Shown: in pieces, positions 1 to 6,095 of the stretch
How the letters are laid out: the number at the start of each line of letters is the position of its first letter
How positions within the stretch are numbered: position 1 is the first letter of the stretch
NCBI GenBank assembly: GCA_041662445.1
Contig: JBAZSL010000014.1
Span: forward strand, 1 to 44,084
DNA from: UASB124 sp041662445
GTDB lineage: Bacteria > Babelota > Babeliae > Babelales > RVW-14
DNA length: 44,084 bases
Direction: 5' to 3'
Position numbers and translations under genes: made by a program
The notes under the pieces: model-generated
Database searches by the model: none
What the model was told of the DNA's origin: nothing
The model's input: the letters and a program-made list of their open reading frames with translations, nothing else

Positions 1-104
1 AATAACGCCTGCATGAGAGTCTCCTTTTTTTGAAATTTAGTCTTCAAAAAGAAGACACATCGTGTGGGCGTTTGTCAATTGAAATCTATGAAAACTTTGC
101 TAGG

Positions 105-377
105 TCAAAGTCCTGCGTAAGCATCTAAGACCTTGCTCTCATCCATAAGCAACATGAATCCAGGATCAAGTTCTGCGCAACGCACTAACAAAAACCCAAG
201 GTCGTGTGTTTTTGGAATTGCTTGTTGAATAGAGACAATAAAAGCCTTAAGAGCCTTTTCTGCACATTGGTGCGTATGAAATACTGAACAATCAAGTGTC
301 TCATTGTCGTCGGATAATTTTTTAGAGGCTTTCAGATCGCTTGATGCTTTTTTGAGCCAATCATTAACCCCTGGCAT
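105..377 (-). pseudogene. HEPN-domain protein, C-terminally truncated (HepT-like)
   Basis: A 90-residue protein resembling the HEPN domain (PF05168 type). The central segment reads as the usual 'FHxHQCAEKALKAFI' helix followed by a KTHDL turn. In HEPN/MNT pairs the HEPN protein is the toxin, often an RNase. The C-terminus stops at VLDAYAGL, where the family normally continues through a conserved tyrosine/RYP helix. I therefore infer truncation by a frameshift or nonsense change, but no clean continuation is visible in another frame. The start overlaps the end of the upstream MNT gene by 14 bp, so the two would be translationally coupled. The HEPN fold is fairly sure; activity is doubtful. Confidence 0.65.
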
Positions 378-684
378 ACAGCCTCTTTCCCTTTGTCTTT
401 ACTTCATGGGTTAATGATGTTGCATCTTGTGATAATGTATCGAACTCTTTTTTCGTAAAAACAATTACATTTTTGGGTATTTTTAAACTCAGTAATGTAT
501 CAAATGCGAGGTCCCCTCTTTCGTAGACCTTCTCGTCTGATGATTCAATTATGAGTAAAAGATTGAGATCGTCATCTTCATTAGGATGGCCCCATGCATA
601 CGAACCAAAAAGATATACCTCTAACGGATCATAGGCTTTAATGAGCCGCCGCACGGCCTCTTGAATCGTTTCTTGTGAAATCAT
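364..684 (-). CDS. MNT-type nucleotidyltransferase domain protein (MntA-like antitoxin)
   Basis: A 106-residue minimal nucleotidyltransferase. The motif GSYAWG is followed by a DDLN stretch, matching the family pattern GS-x(9-13)-DxD. The second acidic residue of DxD is Asn here (AAT codon), which would be expected to weaken or abolish metal-dependent nucleotidyl transfer. In known HepT/MntA modules the MNT protein inactivates the HEPN toxin by adding nucleotides to it. It lies directly upstream of, and overlaps, the truncated HEPN gene, as in such modules. With both partners damaged, the pair looks like a decaying toxin-antitoxin locus. Family assignment is good; retained function is uncertain. 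Confidence 0.75.
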   Translation of the reverse strand: MISQETIQEAVRRLIKAYDPLEVYLFGSYAWGHPNEDDDLNLLLIIESSDEKVYERGDLAFDTLLSLKIPKNVIVFTKKEFDTLSQDATSLTHEVKTKGKRLYARG

Positions 685-1138
685 TTGGTCCCCTTTATAT
701 ATGTTTTTGTATTACAGTAAACGCATTCCCAGCATTTTAGCATTAACGTAACGCCAAAACCAGAATCAGAAAAATGCATAACCACTTCCTAATACCATTT
801 CCCGAGAATAACTGTTGAAATTTGCACCTAACCGTTCGTCCTGCCTTCGCCCAGCCTGTCCGCAGTAGCCTTGCCTGCCCATCGGAGCCTTGGCGAAGTT
901 GGGGCGAAGGCGGAGTGGCTTCGTCTGCTTGGCTACAGTGCCCAGAGGTGGCTTTGGCGTGACAGGCTACCAGACGAAGATTTTAGGCATCTTTCAAAAG
1001 CTGAGTCCTTTGTTTCTTCAATAAACCCAAAATAAAGGCGCTGAGCACAATGCAAAAGTCGGTGGGCATGGGTATATTGCTTTCATGAGTTATTATGGAC
1101 CAAGATGTTACCGAATGATCAGTATGATAAGGAGAAAG
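685..1138. repeat. Gene-free stretch with GC-rich dispersed repeat (about 832-972)
   Basis: No coding region is visible. About 832-972 is a GC-rich, internally repetitive block built from variants of 'ccttcgcc', 'ggcgaagg', 'ttgcctgccc' and 'gcttggctac'. Related blocks occur near 3974-4056, 5542-5573, 8431-8554, 19660-19695, 24471-24546, 26340-26417 and 33938-34022. The order of sub-motifs (cgttcgt, ttgcctgccc, cggagc, ttggcg, ggggcga, ggcgg) is the same as at 33938-34022, so these are copies of one family. Confidence 0.6.
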
Positions 1139-1879
1139 GTGAGTTTCGTGGCTACAACAAGCAATGGTTTCTTTCTTAATGTCGGCAAAATAATTTGTCT
1201 TATCTTTTTATGCGCTGGAGTACTACTTGCAAAGGGATCAAAGAGAAAAAATACTGCCTACAAAAGCCAGTTCGGTCAGGACCAATATGTTAATGAACAT
1301 TTTTTCCACAATAAACAAGCAGGTATTTTTCTCGATATAGGAGCGCATGACGGAATAACTTTGAGTAACACCTATTTTTTTGAGCATGAACTTGGCTGGA
1401 AAGGCATTTGCGTAGAACCGCTCCCCTCTGTTTTTAATCAATTACAAAAGAATCGCACTTGCATCTGTCTTCAAGGCTGTGTAAGTAATTTTAGTGGGAA
1501 AGCTAAATTTGCAGAAGTAATCTCTCCTAATGTTGAAACTCAAATGCTGAGTGGGTTAGCAATAAAATACGACCCTCGTCATATGAATCTCATTCAATCA
1601 AAAGGCGGACAAATCAAGTATTTCGAAGTTGACTGCGTCACGCCGCAAACAATCTTTGAAAAATTTAATGTATCTCATATTGATTTTCTCAGTATCGATA
1701 CAGAAGGCGGCGAATTTGATATTTTGTCCTTAATAGATCTTAAAAAAATAGACATCGATGTCATCACCATTGAAGTTAACTATCACGAAGACAAAAGAAT
1801 CTATAATTACTTAACTGCTCATAATTACCAATTTGTACAACGCCTTGGCTGCGATGAATTGTACAAAAAAATACGCTAG
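1139..1879 (+). CDS. FkbM family methyltransferase with N-terminal membrane anchor
   Basis: An SAM-dependent methyltransferase of the FkbM type. The SAM-binding loop FLDIGAHDG lies near residue 63, the conserved SxTYFFE helix follows, and IDFLSIDTEGGE marks the family's second motif. FkbM enzymes usually O-methylate glycans or small molecules, but the substrate here is unknown. A hydrophobic stretch (ICLIFLCAGVLLA) precedes the domain and suggests a signal anchor. I chose the GTG at 1139 because AAGGAG lies just upstream and it puts the hydrophobic segment at residues 13-31. In-frame ATGs at 1085, 1115 and 1124 are alternatives (264 aa from the first). It stands alone between repeats, with no sugar-biosynthesis neighbours. 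Confidence 0.85.
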   Translation: MSFVATTSNGFFLNVGKIICLIFLCAGVLLAKGSKRKNTAYKSQFGQDQYVNEHFFHNKQAGIFLDIGAHDGITLSNTYFFEHELGWKGICVEPLPSVFNQLQKNRTCICLQGCVSNFSGKAKFAEVISPNVETQMLSGLAIKYDPRHMNLIQSKGGQIKYFEVDCVTPQTIFEKFNVSHIDFLSIDTEGGEFDILSLIDLKKIDIDVITIEVNYHEDKRIYNYLTAHNYQFVQRLGCDELYKKIR

Positions 1880-1898
1880 CCAAACGCCTCGATGCTCG

Positions 1899-2058
1899 AG
1901 CTGTAACGAAGCCTGGAGATAGCGGCCTGCCCTGCGAAGCTACGAAAAGCGTAGGAAGGGGTATACTTCGCCTGTTCGCCGAAGCCATGAGCAACGCGAG
2001 GGCGAAGGAGGGAACTTTGGATTGGAAAAATATACGGGAAGACTTGATGTTGTTCATC
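1899..2058 (+). repeat. Dispersed repeat family A, copy 1
   Basis: Contains the block 'gcgaaggagggaactttgg' followed by 'attgga' and a tail ending 'tgatgttgttcatct'. The same order occurs at 5840-5972 and, partly, at 4415-4485. Read on the minus strand each copy gives a similar open peptide (SSLLRPRVA...), but this is repeat sequence rather than a gene. Confidence 0.7.
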
Positions 2059-2154
2059 TATGCAAAACAAAACTTTGCAACAACGCCGTATCTTTAGGAT
2101 AAATACAGTAACTTATCACGTTGTTACAACGCATCAGAAATAAAAAGGAAATCT

Positions 2155-3123
2155 GTGAAGAATCTATCCGTACGTTCTCTAAAAATGCTCTTACTCTCAC
2201 TTTGTGTGGTATCACTTAACCTTTCAGCAACGTTCTGGCAGGTGCCTGAGGATTCGGTACATAATTCGTATCGTCTTGGCCATGTTCAAGTTTTGCACGA
2301 TGATGATAATGGCTGGATGGTTATTGATAACGATGGATGTCAGATCCAGGTGGAAGATTGCAATGTTGACCAGAACATTCGTTATATCGAAAACGAAGAT
2401 CTTCTTAAGGTACTGGGACCTTGTTACTTTGAATTGACAGGTACTGACCTTGAAACGGATGAAACCGTAGCTCATTATGAGGTACATGCTCAGGGTTATA
2501 TCGTTGTCGGCATGGATGAAAATGGCGAATATGTTATTCGCTTTTACATGCGTGGTCCTGGCGGTGGTAAGATATTTGGTTTTATAACTGGAGTTGCAGT
2601 AAAAACTGTCGGCTATGGAATCGTATCAGTAGCTTGTGGTCCTGTTGGGTGGGCAGCGCTTGGCTGGGGAATTGTTGCTACCGCAGTTACTACTGCTACG
2701 TCATTTGGTATCGATAAAGGAGTTAAAGCGTTAGATACCGTATCTAAAATGAAGAATCTTCATAAAGCTATGAAGGCTGCTCAAAAGGCGGAAGAAGCAG
2801 TTGAGAAGTATAAGAAAGCAGGAAAAACGGTAGAAACCCTCAAGAAGCTTAAGGATGCAACTGAAGCTCTTAATAAAGCACGTAATCTGGTAACACAACT
2901 TAATGGAGTTAAAGCTCTTGGTTCCGCGGTTAACGCAGCTTCAAAGATAAACGATGCTGCAGGAGCTGCGCAAGGTGCTATTGCTGTTAATAAAGCTGGA
3001 TTAGAGGCTTCAAAACTTGCCACGAAAACCGCAGGTAAAGCGCTCATTAATCCACTTGTAGCAGGTATTGATGCTGTGGCTGATTTAGCTCAGTTAGGAG
3101 CAGAATATATACCATGGCTCTAG
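2155..3123 (+). CDS. Exported protein with glycine-rich hydrophobic and long helical segments; unknown family
   Basis: 322 residues with a GTG start set by AAGGA six bases upstream. Layout: signal peptide (1-24); an acidic N-terminal part of likely beta structure (25-135); a glycine-rich hydrophobic stretch (about 138-185, GKIFGFITGVAVK ... GWAALGWGIVATAV) that could span or insert into a membrane; a lysine/alanine-rich amphipathic helical region (190-300); and a hydrophobic tail, NPLVAGIDAVADLAQLG. I do not recognise the family. A 28-codon remnant of a second copy of its C-terminus lies at 3461-3547, and a small one-TM gene follows each copy. That layout resembles a secreted toxin with an immunity gene, but this is inference only. 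Confidence 0.8.
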   Translation: MKNLSVRSLKMLLLSLCVVSLNLSATFWQVPEDSVHNSYRLGHVQVLHDDDNGWMVIDNDGCQIQVEDCNVDQNIRYIENEDLLKVLGPCYFELTGTDLETDETVAHYEVHAQGYIVVGMDENGEYVIRFYMRGPGGGKIFGFITGVAVKTVGYGIVSVACGPVGWAALGWGIVATAVTTATSFGIDKGVKALDTVSKMKNLHKAMKAAQKAEEAVEKYKKAGKTVETLKKLKDATEALNKARNLVTQLNGVKALGSAVNAASKINDAAGAAQGAIAVNKAGLEASKLATKTAGKALINPLVAGIDAVADLAQLGAEYIPWL

Positions 3124-3150
3124 TTTGTTTATAGGACTTAATTAAGACGT

Positions 3151-3462
3151 ATGATGATAATTAATTTCTTACAACCTATGGTTTGGACTCATCACGGTCC
3201 CCTAAATAGGCTTGGACAACGATTCTTCGAATGGCTTTTAGCAGATGCTGGGGATATAACGCCTCAACAGGCAGTTATTTTAATTGTAGGAGGCATGATA
3301 TTTGCAACTATTGTCATCTGTTATGGAATTTATCGTCCTCGAAAGAAATCATCGTACGAGGATCGACATACTATTCATCTTCATTCTGTTGCGATATTTA
3401 TCTGGGTTATCCGAGAAATTAAGAACTATATTGTCAATAAAATACGACGTAAAAAGCGCTAA
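3151..3462 (+). CDS. Small single-TM basic membrane protein, paralogue 1
   Basis: 103 residues. An N-terminal segment containing FEWLLADAGDITPQQA leads into one transmembrane helix (VILIVGGMIFATIVICYGIY), followed by a very basic C-terminal half ending KIRRKKR. Clearly homologous to 3570-3878, which shares the WLLADAGDITP motif, the TM position and the RKKR end. It starts 27 bp after the exported protein at 2155, so the two are probably co-transcribed. There is no strong Shine-Dalgarno sequence. The paired, duplicated arrangement would suit an immunity protein for the upstream gene, but nothing in the sequence proves this. Confidence 0.7.
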   Translation: MMIINFLQPMVWTHHGPLNRLGQRFFEWLLADAGDITPQQAVILIVGGMIFATIVICYGIYRPRKKSSYEDRHTIHLHSVAIFIWVIREIKNYIVNKIRRKKR

Positions 3463-3547
3463 AGCACTGATGAATCCAATGGTTGCCGCAGTCGACGCTG
3501 TTGGAGATATCGGTCAATTTATCGGTGAGCTCATTCCTTGTATTTAA
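3461..3547 (+). pseudogene. Remnant of the C-terminus of a second copy of the 2155-3123 gene
   Basis: Read from 3461, 28 codons encode KALMNPMVAAVDAVGDIG... and end in TAA. They align without gaps to the last 28 residues of the 2155-3123 protein (KALINPLVAGIDAVADLA...). No start codon or earlier part is present. The remnant begins exactly at the stop codon of the 3151 gene, at a short AAAGCGCT-like sequence found at both parent sites. This indicates a tandem duplication followed by loss of nearly all of the second large gene. Confidence 0.85.
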
Positions 3548-3569
3548 TTAACATTACGATATGTACAGC

Positions 3570-3878
3570 ATGATGATTGATTTTCTAAAGCCAACTGTAC
3601 TTCGTTGCTTCGACCCATTCGAACAATATGAGCGTAGATTTATAGAGTGGCTTCTGGCGGATGCAGGAGATATTACGCCAAAGCAAGCCCTGATTATGAT
3701 GATAGTTGGTATCGTAATACTAACCGTCGCGATTTATTATGGCTGCCGTCAACATAAGAAGATGTCGAAGCGACAACGTAAGCGATTTAAAGAGAAAGTT
3801 GTTAGTGAGGTAGGTATATTTTGGATGGCCAGGGAAATTATTATGTTCGTTAAGAAACTGTGGCGTAAAAAGCGCTGA
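3570..3878 (+). CDS. Small single-TM basic membrane protein, paralogue 2
   Basis: About 102 residues from the ATG at 3570 (an ATG at 3561 is possible). It shares IEWLLADAGDITPKQA, one transmembrane helix (LIMMIVGIVILTVAIYYG) and a basic tail ending WRKKR with the 3151-3462 protein. The start follows the remnant at 3461-3547, as the first copy follows its full-length partner. It therefore descends from the second half of a tandem duplication and has lost its partner. Function unknown; an orphan immunity-like protein is one reading. Confidence 0.7.
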   Translation: MMIDFLKPTVLRCFDPFEQYERRFIEWLLADAGDITPKQALIMMIVGIVILTVAIYYGCRQHKKMSKRQRKRFKEKVVSEVGIFWMAREIIMFVKKLWRKKR

Positions 3879-3931
3879 AAACATTCTGGTGAAATTGTGA
3901 CCATAGGCTAAAAACTTATGGTCCTAACGCA

Positions 3932-3973
3932 GAAATGCTTTCTGGCAAACTCTCGCCCCGAACCTGATTTCAA
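3932..3973 (-). pseudogene. 3' tail of a GIY-YIG nuclease gene, broken by a repeat
   Basis: On the minus strand this encodes KSGSGREFARKHF, nearly identical to the last residues of the GIY-YIG gene at 8163-8402. The match stops abruptly at 'caaccctacttcgc', where a palindromic GC-rich repeat begins. Only the end of the gene survives here, just downstream of the intact copy at 4063-4314. Confidence 0.75.
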
Positions 3974-4062
3974 CCCTACTTCGCGCCTTCCTACTACGCT
4001 CTTTGAGCTTCGTAGGACAGATCGGTGCTACGTAGGGCCGCATAGAGCGGATATTTCTAAAG
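3974..4062. repeat. GC-rich palindromic repeat adjoining GIY-YIG genes
   Basis: Sequence of the type 'ccctacttcgcgccttcc ... gcttcgtaggacag ... ctacgtagggccg', with internal inverted repeats (cctac/gtagg). The opening 'caaccctacttcgc' recurs just upstream of the intact GIY-YIG gene at about 4324, and a variant precedes the one at 8163-8402 (about 8432). Confidence 0.55.
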
Positions 4063-4314
4063 CTACCACAAGTGTCTTTTTGCAAAGGCATGGCCGGACC
4101 CAACTTTCAAATATTTCTCAAAATCACGAGCCTTGATCTCATCGCCAAACCCGATAAAGGTGACTAATTTCCAAGGTCTAAAATCAGCGGTGTGTGCCGT
4201 TTTTATAGGGGCGTCAGAGTTGTGCTGTTTCATGCGCTGCTGAAGATTTGTGGTAAAACCAATATAAGTTTTAGTGGGATTTTTTAATGATTTAAGAAGA
4301 TAAACGTAGTACAT
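4063..4314 (-). CDS. Short GIY-YIG nuclease domain protein
   Basis: 83 residues, essentially one GIY-YIG domain. It begins MYYVYLLKS (the GIY strand), then TYIGFT (YIG), then LQQRMKQHN with the conserved arginine, and a FEKYLK helix carrying the likely metal-binding glutamate. It ends GSGHAFAKRH. This is the normal length for the short stand-alone family (often annotated as an excinuclease ABC C-subunit domain protein). The open frame extends to a TTG at 4326, but the ATG at 4314 matches the starts of its paralogues. Related loci in the window lie at 3932-3973, 5383-5654, 8163-8402 and 43862-43948. The multiplicity suggests a mobile or selfish element rather than a repair role. Confidence 0.88.
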   Translation of the reverse strand: MYYVYLLKSLKNPTKTYIGFTTNLQQRMKQHNSDAPIKTAHTADFRPWKLVTFIGFGDEIKARDFEKYLKVGSGHAFAKRHLW

Positions 4315-4383
4315 AAAAGGACTCAACCCTACTTCGCATAACGTTTTGTTACTTTTTCTTGAATAAAGTCATTTTGCTGGCGA

Positions 4384-4485
4384 CAGCCATACGTAGCTGC
4401 GTAGCAGCGAAGTATGGCTGGGGATGGTAGGCATACTTAGAACTTTTGATTGGAGGGGGATAAGAGAAGAGGTGATGCTGTTGGT
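4384..4485. repeat. Perfect palindrome plus dispersed repeat family A, copy 2
   Basis: cagccatac at 4384-4392 pairs perfectly with gtatggctg at 4412-4420, with a nested gctgc/gcagc hairpin between. From about 4415 it runs into the family A tail 'cttttgattggagggg', then 'gataagagaagaggtgatgc', also seen at 5930-5962. Apart from the palindrome, family A sequence and a possible promoter at 4538, the interval 4315-4636 shows nothing else. Confidence 0.65.
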
Positions 4486-4537
4486 GCCAGAAATTAATTG
4501 ATAAAATAGCCGATAGATGTTCATTATGATAAAAAAA

Positions 4538-4566
4538 TTGACAGCGCTTTCTTTAATTACTAAAGC
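4538..4566 (+). promoter_or_regulatory. Possible sigma-70-like promoter for the ankyrin gene
   Basis: A perfect TTGACA (4538-4543) is followed after 17 bp by a weak TAAAGC (4561-4566). It lies about 70 bp before the ATG at 4637. The -10 box is poor, so confidence is low. Confidence 0.3.
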
Positions 4567-4636
4567 TCAGAGCTCTTAAAATATGTTTTCTTAATTATTA
4601 AATATGTGGCTTGTAATTTTATTGTTAGGAGATTTT

Positions 4637-5317
4637 ATGCATTATGGGAAATTCTTAAGAAGCTGCTTAGTGGTAATAGCTGGTTTATCTGTTGAAATCT
4701 CATTGAACGCAATGGGTGTTGACCTCGATGAACAACTTGAATCAGCAGTGGATCATGATAACGCTAAGGAAGTCACAAGACTCTTAGCCGAAGGCGCAAA
4801 CGCCCTTGCAATTGATGCAAGTAACGGTACATTTTTGCACAGAGCGGCTGTTTGCGGTAGCGCACAATGTATGGATATCTTTATTAAAGCTGGCGTTAAA
4901 GTTGATGCCGTTAATATATCAGGAAATACAGCGGCATACCTGGCAGCTGCTTTTGGGCATGCAAAGTGTTTAAAAAAACTTGTTGATGCAAAAGCCATGG
5001 TGAATTACTACAATTCAGTTACTTTTCGCACAGCGTTGTATGCTGCTGCTGATAAAGGACATGCAGATTGCATGAAAATACTTTTGGATGCAGATGCGGA
5101 TCCATTCCTCTGTGAACAATGGGGTTCTAATGCGGTGGATAAAGTATTTGGACGGGGTGATGAAGCATGTATACAGGCATTGATGGATCATTACTTCGAT
5201 AGACAATTAGAAGTTCCTATTGAAATAGCCGAGCGATTTTTAGATTTTAAACTTCATAAAAAAAATTTGATCCAAAAAACTGAAAAAATGGAATCGAAAG
5301 AAGAATTAGTTGATTGA
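4637..5317 (+). CDS. Exported ankyrin-repeat protein
   Basis: 226 residues: a signal peptide (MHYGKFLRSCLVVIAGLSVE...), then about four ankyrin repeats (roughly 35-175) with the usual TPLHxAA-like cores (GTFLHRAAVCGSAQCMDIFI, GNTAAYLAAAFGHAKCLKKL, TALYAAADKGHADCMKILLDA), and a charged C-terminal tail. The ATG at 4637 is preceded by TAGGAG (4626-4631), so I prefer it to the upstream ATG at 4604. Ankyrin repeats bind other proteins; export suggests a role at the surface or in a host. It is monocistronic and followed by a terminator at 5342-5376. Confidence 0.9.
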   Translation: MHYGKFLRSCLVVIAGLSVEISLNAMGVDLDEQLESAVDHDNAKEVTRLLAEGANALAIDASNGTFLHRAAVCGSAQCMDIFIKAGVKVDAVNISGNTAAYLAAAFGHAKCLKKLVDAKAMVNYYNSVTFRTALYAAADKGHADCMKILLDADADPFLCEQWGSNAVDKVFGRGDEACIQALMDHYFDRQLEVPIEIAERFLDFKLHKKNLIQKTEKMESKEELVD

Positions 5318-5341
5318 ATACATACTTAAACGTTGAAACAT

Positions 5342-5376
5342 ACAGCCCTAGCAGTTACGCTGGGGCTGTTTTATTT
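5342..5376 (+). terminator. Rho-independent terminator after the ankyrin gene
   Basis: acagccctagc (5342-5352) pairs with gctggggctgt (5359-5369) over a six-base loop, with one G-T pair, and is followed by ttttattt. It sits 24 bp after the stop codon at 5317. Confidence 0.85.
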
Positions 5377-5382
5377 CTAAAA

Positions 5383-5654
5383 TCAAAAATGTTTTTTGGC
5401 AAACGCTCTCCCCGAAGAGCTCTTTAGATATTTCTCAAACGCAATAGCTTTCTCTTTTTCTTTAAACGTTACACATACTTCCAAATACCACGGCTTGTAA
5501 GCTGATGCATAGATTGATTTACCACTATTGTGCTCAGCCAATCCGCCTTCGCACGAGGCTACGGCGTGACAGGTCGTTGTTTCATGTTGGTGGTGTAACC
5601 AGTGTAGATTTCTTCAGGATGATTGATTGATAGAAGAAGATAGACGTGATACAT
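5383..5654 (-). pseudogene. GIY-YIG nuclease pseudogene split by a 32-bp palindromic repeat
   Basis: The minus-strand frame starts at 5654 as MYHVYLLLS with YTGYTTNMKQR, then hits the 32-bp repeat at 5542-5573, which introduces a TAG and a frameshift. Beyond it the protein resumes as LAEHNSGKSIYAS ... FEKYLKSSSGRAFAKKHF, then stop. Removing exactly the 32 bp restores the paralogue alignment (KQR followed by LAEHN, as in KQRFADHN at 8163-8402). This is a clean insertion of a dispersed repeat into a coding sequence. Confidence 0.88.
5542..5573. repeat. 32-bp repeat unit inserted in a GIY-YIG gene
   Basis: The unit contains 'ccgccttcgcacgaggctac' followed by 'ggcgtgacagg'. Similar units occur inside the larger GC-rich repeats (for example 'ccttcgccaaggctacggtg' at about 19665, and 'gtgacaggctac' near 959). 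Its borders are fixed by the interrupted reading frame, giving a unit length of 32 bp. Confidence 0.75.
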
Positions 5655-5679
5655 AGAGCCCCAAGTTACTTGGCTTTGT

Positions 5680-5972
5680 CAGACAGGTTGTCCGTCTACG
5701 CTTTGGTGGGTATTACATGTGGGTAAACAAAGCTACGACGGGACCTCGTCTTCGTTAAAACTACGACGTAGCAAGCAATTTTCGCTTCATTTTCCTTCTG
5801 GTGCTGGCTTGCCAGTTGTAGCTCAGAATTCTTTCAGTGTAACCCCCTGAGCGAAAACTGGAGATGGTGGATACACTTCGCCTGCCTCGCCGTAGCCACG
5901 AGCAACGCGAGGGCGAAGGAGGGAACTTTGGATTGGAGAGGAATAAGAGAAGAGATGATGCTGTTGGTACTC
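5680..5972. repeat. Repeat block including dispersed repeat family A, copy 3
   Basis: 5680-5770 holds imperfect inverted segments around 'ctacgacg' and 'gtccgtctacgc'. From 5840 it follows copy 1 (1899-2058): 'ctggagatggtgg', 'acgagcaacgcgagggcgaa', 'ggagggaactttggattgga', 'agagatgatgctgttggta'. No gene is visible between 5655 and 6095. Confidence 0.65.
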
Positions 5973-6095
5973 AAGACGCAAAACATTACAGCATCTTTCT
6001 GATGCTTGGTACTGTGCCACTCAAAATCTTTGGCAGAAATGTCAGGTTATTTTTGTTCCTCTTCTTGCGTCGCAGGCTAAATAGCTCTGTATAGT

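Noticed and set aside
1876..2070. Minus-strand frame giving SSLLRPRVA-type peptide
   Set aside because: It is the translation of dispersed repeat family A; the same peptide appears from the copy at 5823-6020, with frames ending at the repeat borders and no ribosome site.
3302..3547. 81-codon plus-strand frame after the 3151 gene start
   Set aside because: Its first part is an out-of-frame reading of the 3151 gene; only the last 28 codons are meaningful, as a remnant of the large gene, and they have no start of their own.
3899..3923. gaccata/tatggtc hairpin after the 3570 gene as a terminator
   Set aside because: The stem is perfect but has only seven pairs, a long loop and no T run on either strand.
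5823..6020. Open frame of 65 codons on the minus strand
   Set aside because: Also repeat family A read through; it does not resemble a gene outside the repeated part.
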